Below are positions 55,221 to 64,000 of a stretch of 64,000 nucleotides of DNA, piece after piece (position 1 is the first letter of the stretch; every line of letters begins with the position of its first letter). The stretch lies in the NCBI GenBank assembly GCA_018907035.1, contig JACCIC010000176.1:1060501-1124500 (forward strand), read 5' to 3'. The notes under the pieces are model-generated. The model saw only the letters and a list, made by a program, of their open reading frames with translations, was not told where the DNA came from and did no database searches. This DNA is from Sycobia sp. Sy_11. Taxonomy: Eukaryota > Arthropoda > Insecta > Hymenoptera > Epichrysomallidae. The position numbers were made by a program, and so were the translations under genes.

Positions 55221-56755
55221 TCCGCGGTTCTTGTGCTGGCGCTGTAGTTGGCCAGACCATACCCTACGCAGCTGTCCCGAGTGTTCGGGAAATGCGAAAA
55301 AGGGCGAGTAATTGAGGTCCAACTCGTTCCTACGCTCCGTGAGACCTCTGAAGATCAGCAGGCAGCTGCGAGGACACAGGGTAATGATGATTGCCCCCTT
55401 CTGTCGGTAAAGGAGGAGCATCACGACCATGACTCCGCTTACTCAGCACAAGTGTCGACCCCGATCGGTATTCACGATGGTGGGTACAGGTGGACATAGG
55501 CGAGTTTCACATCCATGCACTGCTTGATGCAGGGGCTGCTCGTACAGCTCTTGGAGCAATCGGTCTACAGACTGCATCTGCCCTCAATCGTCTAGTTCGA
55601 TCCTTTTCTGGATCTGGCGCTCAACTCGCCACGGGAAAAATTGAGCCGATAATAGGCCAGGTGGCCCTTCCGTTTGTCATTGCAGACGTGGAAATGGATC
55701 TAGACGTCAGCATAATTCCAGACTTGGAAAATGACTGTCTGCTCGGTGCAGACTTCTACCGCGCTTTTAATGCGGCCATCCACCCGCGCGACAACACCAT
55801 GTCGATCGAGGGTGCTGCGGATTTCGTTCCGCTACAACTCTGCACCGTCTCAGTTACCTCGGCGTATTCGCTTGCCTCTATAGGCTTGTCTGATATTGAC
55901 GATAGTCAACATCGAGCCCTTGAGGAACTCCTCGACAGGATGCTGCCTCCGGCTGATCAGCCTCTGGGCTGCACGCATCTGACCGACCACGTGATGGATG
56001 TCGGCAATGCTAAGCCGATTAAGCAGCGTTACTCTCCGGTCTCTCAGAAGATAGAGCTGGAAATGCATGCGCAAGTTCGCAAAATGCTTGACCAAGGCGT
56101 AATTCGCAGATCAACCAGCGAGTGCTCTAGCCTCGTCGTAATGGTTTGCAAGAGCGACGGGAACTACCGATTATGCGTGGACTATTGCAAATTGAATTCC
56201 GTGTCCAAGGTCAGCGCGTATCCGCTCCCTTGCATGGACGTAATTTTACGAAAATTGAGAAATGCACGATACATCTCCACACTGGACCTCAGCAGCGCCT
56301 ACCATCAGGTCACTCTTCGTGAGAAATCGCGACACCTTTCTGCCTTCACGGTCTCAGACATGGAGTTATTTGAATGGACACGTATGCCATATGGTGTCGC
56401 CGGTTGTCCTGCAACCTTTCAGCAGTTAAGCGACAAGCTGATCGGCACTGAAATGGAGCTGATGGCCTTCGCCTACCTCGATGATGTGATCATCGCTACG
56501 GAGAGCTTTGACGAGCACCTCAGGTAACTCGAACATATCCTGCGACGGATTTCAGATGCCGGCTTGACCATTAATAGGCAGAAGAGCAAATTCGGACTCG
56601 CAGAGGTACGGTTTCTCGGCGTCCTCATGGATCGTAACAGTTTCCGACCCGATCCAAATAAGATTGCACCAATCTTGACTTACGCTGCACCAATGAACCT
56701 GAAACCTACCTCCGTAGGTTTCGAGGCCTTGCGTCCTGGTATTGCAAGTTCTTAG
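55221..56755 (+). pseudogene. Element B protease and reverse transcriptase
   Basis: From about 55490 (a GTG, not a real start): protease with LLDAGAARTALG (DAG in place of DTG/DSG) and a CLLGADFYRAF second half; RT with KSDGNYRLCVDYCKLN, ISTLDLSSAYHQVTL, MPYGVAGCPATFQQL and catalytic YLDD at about 56474-56485. An in-frame TAA at 56525-56527 interrupts HLR*LEH where related elements have Gln (CAA to TAA). Reading continues to 56755, where a frameshift after LKPTSV leaves the frame. RT motifs are otherwise good, so this copy was active before these breaks. Frames between the knuckle and the protease (55248-55490) are broken at least twice. Confidence 0.8.
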
Positions 56756-57435
56756 AAAAGTTTGTAACGCTTGCTGAGCCTCTCACCCGATGAACCAAGA
56801 AGAACATCAAGTATCATTGGGGAGAAGAGCAGCAGCAAGCTTTCGAACAGATCCGGGCACTCGTCGTATCTGCACCCGTCCTTTCTCGACGGTCGTTTGG
56901 GGAAACGTTCGTCATCCAGACGGAGGCCAGCAACTCGGGACTAGGCGCCGTGCTCACGCACTCAGTTGATGGCGTGGAGCGCGTGCTCTCCTACGCTAGT
57001 CGCACGATGACTGCGGCTGAGCGTAATTACTTGGTCACCGAACGTGAGTGCCGCGCCGTCCTATGGGCTGTGCGTAAATTTCGCCCGTACGTCGAGGGCT
57101 ATCACTTCCAGGTGATAACCGATCATAGCAGCCTTCGTTGGCTGCAGTCATTGCGCAACCCCACGGGCAGACTCGCCCGTTGGGCCTTGAAATTACAGGG
57201 ATATACTACGAAGTCATCTACCGGAAAGGTACCTTCAATTGCGTACCAGACGCCCTCTCGTTTGTACGAAGACGAGTCGACCTGCGAAGTCGCCTCCCTC
57301 GGCGTCAACGATGTGCAAGATCCTTGGTATTTGCGCCTTCGTAAGAAAGTGGTGAGCGATCCGACCGACCACCCATGGTGGAAAGTCGTTGGGCAACGAC
57401 TATACTACTACCCGATCCTGCCGTCGAAAATTTAG
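56756..57435 (+). pseudogene. Element B RNase H
   Basis: Carries SVDGVERVLSYASRTMTAAE, a TERECRAVLWAVRKF helix (catalytic Glu) and VITDHSSLRWLQSLRNPTGR (catalytic Asp). The first Asp is upstream at about 56921, reading IQTEASNSGLGAV, where the usual TDAS is TEAS, so the catalytic Asp is replaced by Glu. After ARWALKLQGY the frame slips by one base; the expected YEVIYRKGTFNCVPDALS continues in another frame at 57205-57262. An opal stop interrupts AEPLTR*TKKN near 56793. Confidence 0.75.
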
Positions 57436-57489
57436 TAGATGACCAGGATGCGTGGAAGTTAGTGGTGCCTAAAAAGGATCGCTGTACCG

Positions 57490-58204
57490 TTGTTCGTGAA
57501 TGTCATGATGGGCCATCGAACGGCCACCCGCCCTTGGGCAGTAGTAGCTGGAGACGTGATGGGTCCGTTTCCACGATCTACCCGAGGATACGAGTACTTA
57601 CTCGTCTTCGTGGATCTATTCACTCGCTGGATAGAGTGCATCCCTATCCGAAAGGCGAATGCGCAAACAATTCGCCGCGAGTTGAAAGATCGCGTATTTT
57701 TACGCTTTAGTACGCCCGAAATATTCCTATCGGACAATGGCATCGAATTTCGCAATAAGATCATCGAGAAATTCCTTGTGGAGCGTTATAACCCCCTTAC
57801 ACGCTCAAGCTAATCTGGTAGAGAGGATCAATAGGACTCTGAAGACCGCGATAATCGCCTTCATTGAGGAGTCTCATAATACTTGGGATGCGTATATCGC
57901 AGAGCTGATGTTTGCGTACAATACATCCGTACAAGACTCCACTGGCGTATGTCCGGCCTTCCTTAACACGGGTCGTCGCTCCTCAGCTCCTGGCACTCAT
58001 CGTCGTCAGGAGGAGCAGCACGCACAGGTTGCGCAAGAAGAGGCTGCGAAGCCCCAAAACAGCGAAGCCGCCTGCAATAGTGGCATACACCTGGTAAGGC
58101 GAAAAGCAGCTCGCCCTAGGAAGAGCCAGTGCTCAACACTACCGCGGGACCAATCCACCCGCCGCACTCGGGCCCAAACCAAGACCCGTCAAAAGGTCAT
58201 CTAG
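57490..58204 (+). pseudogene. Element B integrase, broken
   Basis: First part (57490-57813): GDVMGPFPRSTRGYEYLLVF with the first catalytic Asp, VDLFTRWIECIP, and IFLSDNGIEFRNKI with the second. A shift near 57785 leads to HAQANLVERINRTLKTAI with the catalytic Glu and SHNTWDAYIAELMFAYNTSV. The H2C2 zinc domain is missing: after VRECHDGPSNGH the sequence jumps to the core. After PAFLNTGRRS the family's KLAPKW tail is absent and a basic, Gln/Arg-rich tail ends at 58204. So two internal deletions and one frameshift inactivate it. Confidence 0.8.
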
Positions 58205-58317
58205 GTGCATAATCCACCTGCGGCTTTATTTTCCATCTTTTTCTTATTAAGACATTCACCAGTGATGTGTTGTGTAGTAATACCTATCCTGACGCGATGG
58301 TCAACATGAGAGAGAGA
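58205..58317 (+). promoter_or_regulatory. Element B 3' end with polypurine tract
   Basis: Short non-coding tail; ACATGAGAGAGAGA at 58304-58317 is the likely polypurine tract directly before TGTTGGGTCG at 58318. Confidence 0.55.
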
Positions 58318-58926
58318 TGTTGGGTCGTGCTTTAGTTGTTCCCCTCGCCACGTACCTTATCTTCGGGAAGTTACAGAACGCGCGTGTTCGTGCTACTGAG
58401 TCGTGTGTGTGTGACTCCCGCGCGCTGCTGCCGAGTCCGAGTGGACGAGCTTGCAGTCCGACCCCGTCTACGCGGAATAACCGACGAGCGGAGTTGCCGC
58501 CTCTCCCAGCGAACTAAGACGCTGCTGCACGAGGACGTGCTGCGAGTTCAACAGACGTCTCCATCATCTATCGTAAGTGGCAGTCCGTTCTTCTCTCTCT
58601 CTCTCCCTCTCTCTCTCTTCCCCAACTTCTCGCGCGCCGTCGCCTCGGTGACCCTCGGCCTACGTCCCGCACGCCTCGCATATAGGCGCTCGTCCGACTG
58701 CTTGCTATTAAATCCAACTTAAATTTTAATTATTTCGATTTTATTATTTCGAGTGTATTTAATTAGTCGCCCTACCTCACGCGCAATCCTGCATGCGATA
58801 TTTCGCCCCTCGCGAACCGCCCCTCTCCCTCGCCGGAATAATTCGGGGCTAAGCCCAGCCGGGCACAGATTTGCAACGGCCGTGCCCGCCGTCCTCGTGC
58901 TCGAGGCGGACACGCGCACCGTTACA
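58318..58926 (+). mobile_element. 3' LTR of gypsy element B
   Basis: Matches 50938-51548 and ends GCACCGTTACA at 58926, against (AT)n. It lacks the first ~300 bp of the 5' LTR, so either a U3 deletion occurred in this LTR or the extra part in the 5' LTR belongs to another insertion. A ~20-bp difference is also seen near 58480. Confidence 0.75.
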
Positions 58927-58950
58927 ATATATATATATATATATATATAT
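58927..58950. repeat. (AT)n array, right flank of element B
   Basis: 24-bp AT run directly after the LTR end; together with 50593-50638 it is the split target array. Confidence 0.95.
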
Positions 58951-59056
58951 TCTTAAAATTTTAAGTTTAAAAGTTGATAATAAGTCTACGTTGACGTTAA
59001 TAATAAGACTAATTTGATATAAAAAATTATACTTCCATTAAATTATTTTTATAATA

Positions 59057-60342
59057 TTAGGAGTGTGAATAAGTCTTTCCCGTTTTTTGTAAGAGATGGC
59101 GCCACCAATACTGTGCGAGTATTCAATGGTTACATATGTCATAATCAAAGCTTATTCATATGTCAACAATTCCATACTAACACATTAGTTAAAATTTTTT
59201 CGTATCATAAATTTTTGATATCGTGAAAATGTCGAAATTTGAGCCGAATCGACGTCATTTGCGGGAAGTTTTACTTTATTGGTTCAATTTGAAGAAATCT
59301 GCTGCCAAGACGCATCGATTGCTTCAGGAGGCTTATGGAGAAGGTTGTGTCGATGATTCAAGTGTTCGCGGATGGTTTCGACGCTTCAAAAGCGGTGATT
59401 TCGACGTGGAAGACAAGGAGCGTTCCGGGCGGCCGCAAATCTTTGAAGATCGAGAATTGGCGACTTTGCTTGATGAAGATTCTTGTCAAACGCAAGAAGA
59501 ACTTGCTGAAGCATTGGGAGTTGACCGAACAACCATTTCCAAGCGTTTGAAAGCCATGGGAATGATCCAAAAGCAAGGAAATTGGGTGCCGTACGAACTG
59601 AATCTGAGAGACGTCGAACGGCGTTTTTTCACTTGCGAACAGCTGCTTCAGCGACATAAAAGAAAGGGTTTTCTGCATCGTATCGTGACTGGCGATGAAA
59701 AGTGGATACGTTACGATAATCCGAAGCGAAGAAAATCATGGGGACTACCCGGCCATGCATCATCATCGACGGCCAAGCCAAATATTCATGGCGCCAAGCT
59801 CATGCTCTGTATATGGTGGGACCAGCTAGGTGTGGTTTACTATGAGCTTCTGAAACCGAATGAAAGGATCACAGGCGAGGTCTATCGACGACAATTGATG
59901 CGTTTGAGCCGCGCACTGCGAGAAAAACGGCCACAATACTCCGACAGGCACGACAAAGTTATTTTGCAACATGACAATGCTCGCCCACATGTTGCACCGC
60001 CGGTGAAAACATACTTAGAAACGCTCAAATGGGAAGTCCTACCCCACTCGCCGTATAGTCCAGACGTTGCTCCGTCTGATGACCATCTCTTCAGATCGAT
60101 GACGCATGGCCTGGCTGACCAGCACTTCCATTCCTACGAGGAAGCCAAAAAATGGGTGGATGACTGGATAGAGGCCAAACTGGTCGAATTTTTTTGCAAC
60201 GGGATTCGTATGTTGCCAGAAAGATGGGAAAAAGTTGTAGCTAGCGATGGCCAATACTTTCAATAATTCATTTGTAACCATTTTTTCACAATAAAGGCTC
60301 AAAATTTGAAAAGAAACGGGAAAGACTTATTCACATACCTGA
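59057..60342 (+). mobile_element. Full-length Mos1-like mariner with TIRs and TA duplication
   Basis: 1286 bp. Left end TTAGGAGTGTGAATAAGTC and right end (reverse complement) TCAGGTATGTGAATAAGTC, sharing GTGAATAAGTCTTTCCCGTT; TA at 59055-59056 and 60343-60344. The left TIR differs at a few outer bases. A single uninterrupted transposase ORF lies inside. It is the best-preserved DNA transposon in the window. Confidence 0.95.
59229..60266 (+). CDS. Mariner transposase, uninterrupted, 345 aa
   Basis: Excises and inserts the element at TA. The frame opens with a GTG at 59223, but the ATG at 59229 gives 345 residues, the usual length for Mos1-type transposases, and starts SKFEPNRRH. Two helix-turn-helix domains span residues ~1-110 (KKSAAKTHRLL, then EELAEALGVDRTTISKRLK). 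The linker holds WVPYEL (~119-124). Catalytic acids are D156 (VTGDEKWI), D249 (LQHDNARPH) and D284 (VAPSDDHLF), giving D,D34D. The residue after D284 is Asp where the family nearly always has Tyr. The C-terminus has LPERWEKVVASDGQYF. No stops or frameshifts. Activity is plausible but untested because of the D285 change and the uneven left TIR. Confidence 0.95.
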   Translation: MSKFEPNRRHLREVLLYWFNLKKSAAKTHRLLQEAYGEGCVDDSSVRGWFRRFKSGDFDVEDKERSGRPQIFEDRELATLLDEDSCQTQEELAEALGVDRTTISKRLKAMGMIQKQGNWVPYELNLRDVERRFFTCEQLLQRHKRKGFLHRIVTGDEKWIRYDNPKRRKSWGLPGHASSSTAKPNIHGAKLMLCIWWDQLGVVYYELLKPNERITGEVYRRQLMRLSRALREKRPQYSDRHDKVILQHDNARPHVAPPVKTYLETLKWEVLPHSPYSPDVAPSDDHLFRSMTHGLADQHFHSYEEAKKWVDDWIEAKLVEFFCNGIRMLPERWEKVVASDGQYFQ

Positions 60343-60344
60343 TA

Positions 60345-62514
60345 TTATTGTTATAACACCTTACCTTTTTGTGGAGCTGGCGTCTTCTTGAAAAGAGAGA
60401 AGTGATAGGTGCTTTAATAATGAGGCGTCAGTTGCCTACAGACTAATAATTACAGGTTTATTGTATAAATTTCTTGACCAAGTTATAATACAACTGGTGA
60501 AATGAACGTTGGGCGCCAGCTGAGGTACGGCTCTCAGCACGAGCTGTAGTCAGCTCGCTTTACAGATTCACGTCGGTTATACAGCACTGACGAACACTTG
60601 CTCGGCGTTAGTAAGGTGGACACGGCTGGCTCTACAGGGCAGCGAATTCCACGTGGTGTGGATGATGGAGAAGCTTACGTCGCGATTCCTTCAAACCAAA
60701 ACAGCGCGATATCTACTTAAATTATTTACAAAATTACACTAGTGATCCCAGGGCGGCTCCCTATACATCTTGCGAAATACTCACTCGAGAACAGATGTGA
60801 AGAGGAGAACTTACCCCGCGCTCTCCACTCGCCCCTCACTCCTCGGCGATGACTTGTGCGCCGTGGCAGACGTCTCGGGCTGATTGTTCCAAGCCTAATT
60901 CTCGCTTCCTAGCCTTCGCAGGACTGCCTCTCATATGGGACCTTAACGTGTCCTCGTGTATGGGTAAAGAGGTCACCCTCACCGTTCTTTAGCCGTCAAT
61001 GGCTTCTTGCGGCCCCATTTCTTGGCTGCCTGGCTTTGGAATCCTCCAAACGCGCGAGAGCTCTCCCGCCCTCGGGCTCTGAAACGCGAGACCTCTTTTC
61101 TCTTCGGGCTCCAAAAGGCAAGTGAGAGAAGTATTATAAACGCGACGCATATTTGTCCGTTCGCAATGGAATTGTCGTGGTGCCGAGTCATTCCCAGGAG
61201 TGAGGTTCACAAACATTGTTCTGTTCGAATCGGAAATCGGATCTTATCTTAATAAGGCGAGTGCGCTTCACTCGTTACTAACCTACAGCTAACTATGTGT
61301 ACCGTCGAATGATTTCTGGACCATAGTATACGCGTGAGATTGGTGGTTTCATAGGGACCAACCTCCCTGTTCCTAATCTAATCATTAGTGTTGCAACCGA
61401 GCTACGCGATATCTTAATTTCTTACTATTTCCATGACTGACCGAATTGCGTAAACGAAAAGCAACTTACATAAATCCCTGACCGAGCTGCTGAGAGGCAC
61501 GTAAATTATACAAAAGAAAATAAATGCATTATTGGTGCCGCTTCGGTATTCTGTGACACGAAAGCAAAGTAAAACTAAAAATAAAGTAACATCTGTTTTG
61601 CAGCTGTTTTACTGCTTAAATCGGGACATGCCTTGTCTTTATGTTACGCATACAATTGCTAAGATATAACAAAAAAGAAAGAAAAAGTAAATGATATATA
61701 ACATCTTCAACTTAAAGTTAAAATAGTAATAAAAATGTATGGTAATATATAATCTATGTGAAAATTTTCTTATGTAACTAATATAATATCACTTAAAGTC
61801 TTTTTCACTCATGATTTCTCGATGATCATACGGCGCTTCTCAACGTTATTTTCTTCATATGCTTGGCCTTATTTGAGAGCTTTCGGTTTTGCTTCGGAGT
61901 ACAGCTGATTAGGACTGTATAGCTGGCCACCTTGTCTCGTGGCAGTTTTCTTCTGGACTTGGATCTCACCATGCCCAGATGAGAATTGTTGTCCTCCTTC
62001 TCGGATGAGCCATTGATGTCGCCGCCCATGCGGTTCTGTGTAAGAAGGCTTCTGTAACTAGCTAACAAGGTTAAGTGCTGATGGAATGGAGCTCAGGCGG
62101 GGATGCACAGGTATCTGGAGATGCCACGAGAGCGCAAGTGTCTCTCCAATCCCCTGGTATATTCTCGAGTGATTTCTTGTACTATTATTGCACTTATAGA
62201 ATCTATATTCCGCCCTAGACCGTTGCGAGAACCGATGGCGCCACTGCGGTTTCTGCCTGCTATGGCCCCCTCTCAATGGCCGTCATTCTGCTCTTTTTTA
62301 CCGCGGCTTACCTGCGCTAGACATTGGTTCCTATCTTAACCTGTATCTTTTCCTACTTTAGCGAAGCGAGAAGCTCTCGGAGCTATTCTAACTAGTACTG
62401 CTGTTATGTTTTACTTAAGCTAACGAAAGTAGAGGGTAACAGAAGTGACTACGCTAACGATATTATTTTAATTTACCTAACGAATCTAGGACTACATAAA
62501 CTATTATGACGGTA
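60345..62514 (-). other. 3' region and possible LTR of gypsy element C
   Basis: Lies downstream (minus) of element C pol. No supported ORF. A block 60350-61558 would read TGTCACAGAATACCG at its start and GTTATAACA at its end on the minus strand, LTR-like termini, but no polypurine tract precedes it and no second copy is in the window, so this is only a suggestion. The stretch 61559-62514 has short broken frames without motifs. Confidence 0.3.
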
Positions 62515-63006
62515 CTATCCTAACACTGTTATTTTACTTAACCTAAGGAAATTATATGCGAGTTCATCTCCTCGCTTTATTTTTAGATCCTCCATCTCCG
62601 GGGTCCACACGATTCTCTCCGACGGGGGTCGAATAACCACCACCTCCCTGGATCTTTTATAGTGCTTACGGCGGGGTTCACGGGGATGCATCCTCGGGTC
62701 ATTACTCTCCATTGAGGAATAACATCGGTACTCGTTACTATTATTAACGGTACTACAACTAGGGTTTGGTGCGGTACTTTTTTCTCTAAACGTATTAAAA
62801 CTAGTATCTCCCTCCTTGAGGGCTGTTATTGGACAGCCTACGTGATATGGTTTGAGGTCACTTATATGAACTCGCGTGATTTTACGTTGGTCTTGCTGGT
62901 CCGTAACATCGTATATGACCGGTGAAACCACCCGCTGGACTTGAAATAGTCCTATGTCTTTGGGAGCCAGCTTGGCTGCGAATTTTTGTGCTCCCGATGA
63001 AAGCAC
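62515..63006 (-). pseudogene. Element C integrase C-terminal part
   Basis: Minus strand, 163 codons. SSGAQKFAAKLAPKDIGLFQ and VVSPVIYDVTDQQD, then ITRVHISDLKPYHVG, are the integrase C-terminal motifs; a ~100-residue tail follows with VVVIRPPSERIVWTPEME. The H2C2 and D,D35E domains are missing: a deletion joins this part to the end of the spacer at about 63010-63060. Confidence 0.8.
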
Positions 63007-63592
63007 TCGATTCCTACGACAAAAAATATCTCCTACTCAGAATGTGGCATACAAAGAGAAGTCGTTCTCGATTTTGTTTTAGTACGACCAGTTTTCACTT
63101 GTCCAAATCGGAACATAGTGGATTTGTAAGAGGATCGGAGCACTGTTTATATAATTCGCCGTTCTCCACCTTCCAATTTGGGAAACGTTCAGAACAATTA
63201 GTAACGTCCTGCATCCTCTGTAGATGCCAGTTTGTCTTTACTATCTGCCCTATGGCGGCTAACGATGATTCCTCTATAGGGATTCGAGAAAGATCGTCTG
63301 GCACTTTATGTGATGCTCCTTTTCGGTGCACTATCTCTATATTGTGTGCCTGCGGAGAGGTAGCCCACTTGGCGAGATGACCGCTGGGGTCTTTAAGATT
63401 ATGGAGCCACTTCAGGCTGCTGTGGTCCATTATAACCTTAAATTTCTCTCCCAGTAGGTAACTCCTAAACTTCTCCACGGCCCACAGTACCGTCAAGCAC
63501 TCTTTCTCCGTCAAGATATAGTTGACCTGAGCCTTAATCAACTTACGACAAGCGTAGGCGATCGGGTGTTCTTCCCCATCTATTTGCTGACA
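63007..63592 (-). pseudogene. Element C RNase H and spacer
   Basis: Minus strand. NYILTEKECLTVLWAVEKFR and VIMDHSSLKWLHNLKDPSGH are the RNase H Glu and Asp motifs; the IVHRKGASHKVPDDLSRI segment missing from element A is present. The spacer runs to SDLDK and a stop (TGA for Trp) at about 63092-63094. The upstream RT joins in the same frame across a TGA at 63590-63592. Confidence 0.8.
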
Positions 63593-64000
63593 TCAAACGC
63601 CACCTAGAGCGTAATGGCTCGAGTCTGTCTGAACGACGAATGATTTATTTTGTGTTGGCCTGGCCAGCACAGAGGCTTGCGTGAGTTTAATACGGAGGGT
63701 TTTGAACGCCTCCGGTTGCTCCGTACCCCAATACCATTTCATATCCTTCTTCAGCAACGCGGTCAGAGGCAGCTTTATCTCTACCAGAGTGGGGATAAAT
63801 CGCCCGTACCATCCCACCATACCAAGAAACGAGCGTAACTGCTTCAAGTTCCTTGGCGGGGGATACTCCAGTACTGGAGCGACCTTGTCTGGGTTCGTTC
63901 TGAGGCCCAAGTGATCCTCCATATACCCCAAGTATTTCACCTGAGGGCAGCAGAATTCTAATTTCTCTCGATTGACCTGCAACCAGTGGTGTTTCGGTTT
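63593..64000 (-). pseudogene. Element C RT C-terminal part, runs off the window
   Basis: Minus strand. NREKLEFCCPQVKYLGYMED, then FLGMVGWYGRFIPTLVEIK (RT thumb and connection) and FVVQTDSSHYALGGV (RNase H first Asp) before a TGA. The YxDD box would lie beyond 64000. Closely similar in order to element A pol, so the two belong to the same gypsy lineage. Confidence 0.85.

Noticed and set aside
60350..61558. LTR of element C
   Set aside because: TG..CA-like ends exist, but there is no polypurine tract and no second copy in the window, so not called as a separate feature.
1..64000. CRISPR arrays, bacterial operons, rRNA genes
   Set aside because: No regularly spaced repeats, no ribosomal sequence and clear eukaryotic splice sites and retroelements.

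Overview
This window looks like insect nuclear DNA, most likely Hymenoptera and possibly an ant. The base is AT-rich, with long (CT)n and (TA)n arrays, many mariner copies, Penelope-like, R1-like, BEL/Pao, copia and Ty3/gypsy elements, and one spliced host-gene fragment with short introns. No species-diagnostic gene was recognised, so the organism call is inference. There is no bacterial-type operon, CRISPR array, rRNA or convincing tRNA.

Layout: 0-6.9 kb holds decayed gypsy fragments, a GC-rich candidate exon (1322-1703, minus), a (CT)n array and a badly mutated R1/jockey-type non-LTR retrotransposon. 7-11 kb is a run of four mariner relics from different lineages, one (8128-8878) with both terminal inverted repeats (TIRs). 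11-15 kb is a copia relic ending in a polypurine tract and a 3' LTR start. 15.2-20.3 kb carries Penelope-like termini and a Penelope body (minus), interrupted by mariner copies, including one complete to its TIRs and TA duplications (17408-18684). 21.4-22.7 kb contains BEL/Pao gag and RT pieces in an unexpected order.

23.8-37.2 kb is one large gypsy element on the minus strand (element A). It has ~0.87 kb LTRs, a primer-binding site, a ~3.3 kb AT-rich leader, gag, pol and an extra 591-codon 3' ORF (ORF4). ORF4 carries a tandem RPxRRKT repeat and a zinc-knuckle pair resembling the element's own Gag knuckles. This is the most unusual coding feature here. 37.3-43.1 kb contains LTR-like and mariner fragments around the last two exons of a PfkB-family sugar kinase gene (41064-41673, minus), the only confident host gene. 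43.4-44.6 kb is a Penelope-like copy with inverted termini and a 15-bp target duplication. 45-50 kb has more mariner relics and a pair of short diverged repeats.

50.6-58.9 kb is a second gypsy element (element B, plus strand), inserted in a (TA)n array and disrupted in every domain. 59057-60342 is a mariner with an uninterrupted 345-aa transposase, intact D,D34D residues, TIRs and a TA duplication, and is the element here most likely to be recently active. 62.5-64.0 kb is the 3' part of a third gypsy pol (element C, minus) that runs off the window.

The window is therefore a nested transposon graveyard around one host gene fragment. LTR ends repeatedly abut TA arrays. Many decayed ORFs have non-ATG apparent starts, so ORF edges are not gene starts.
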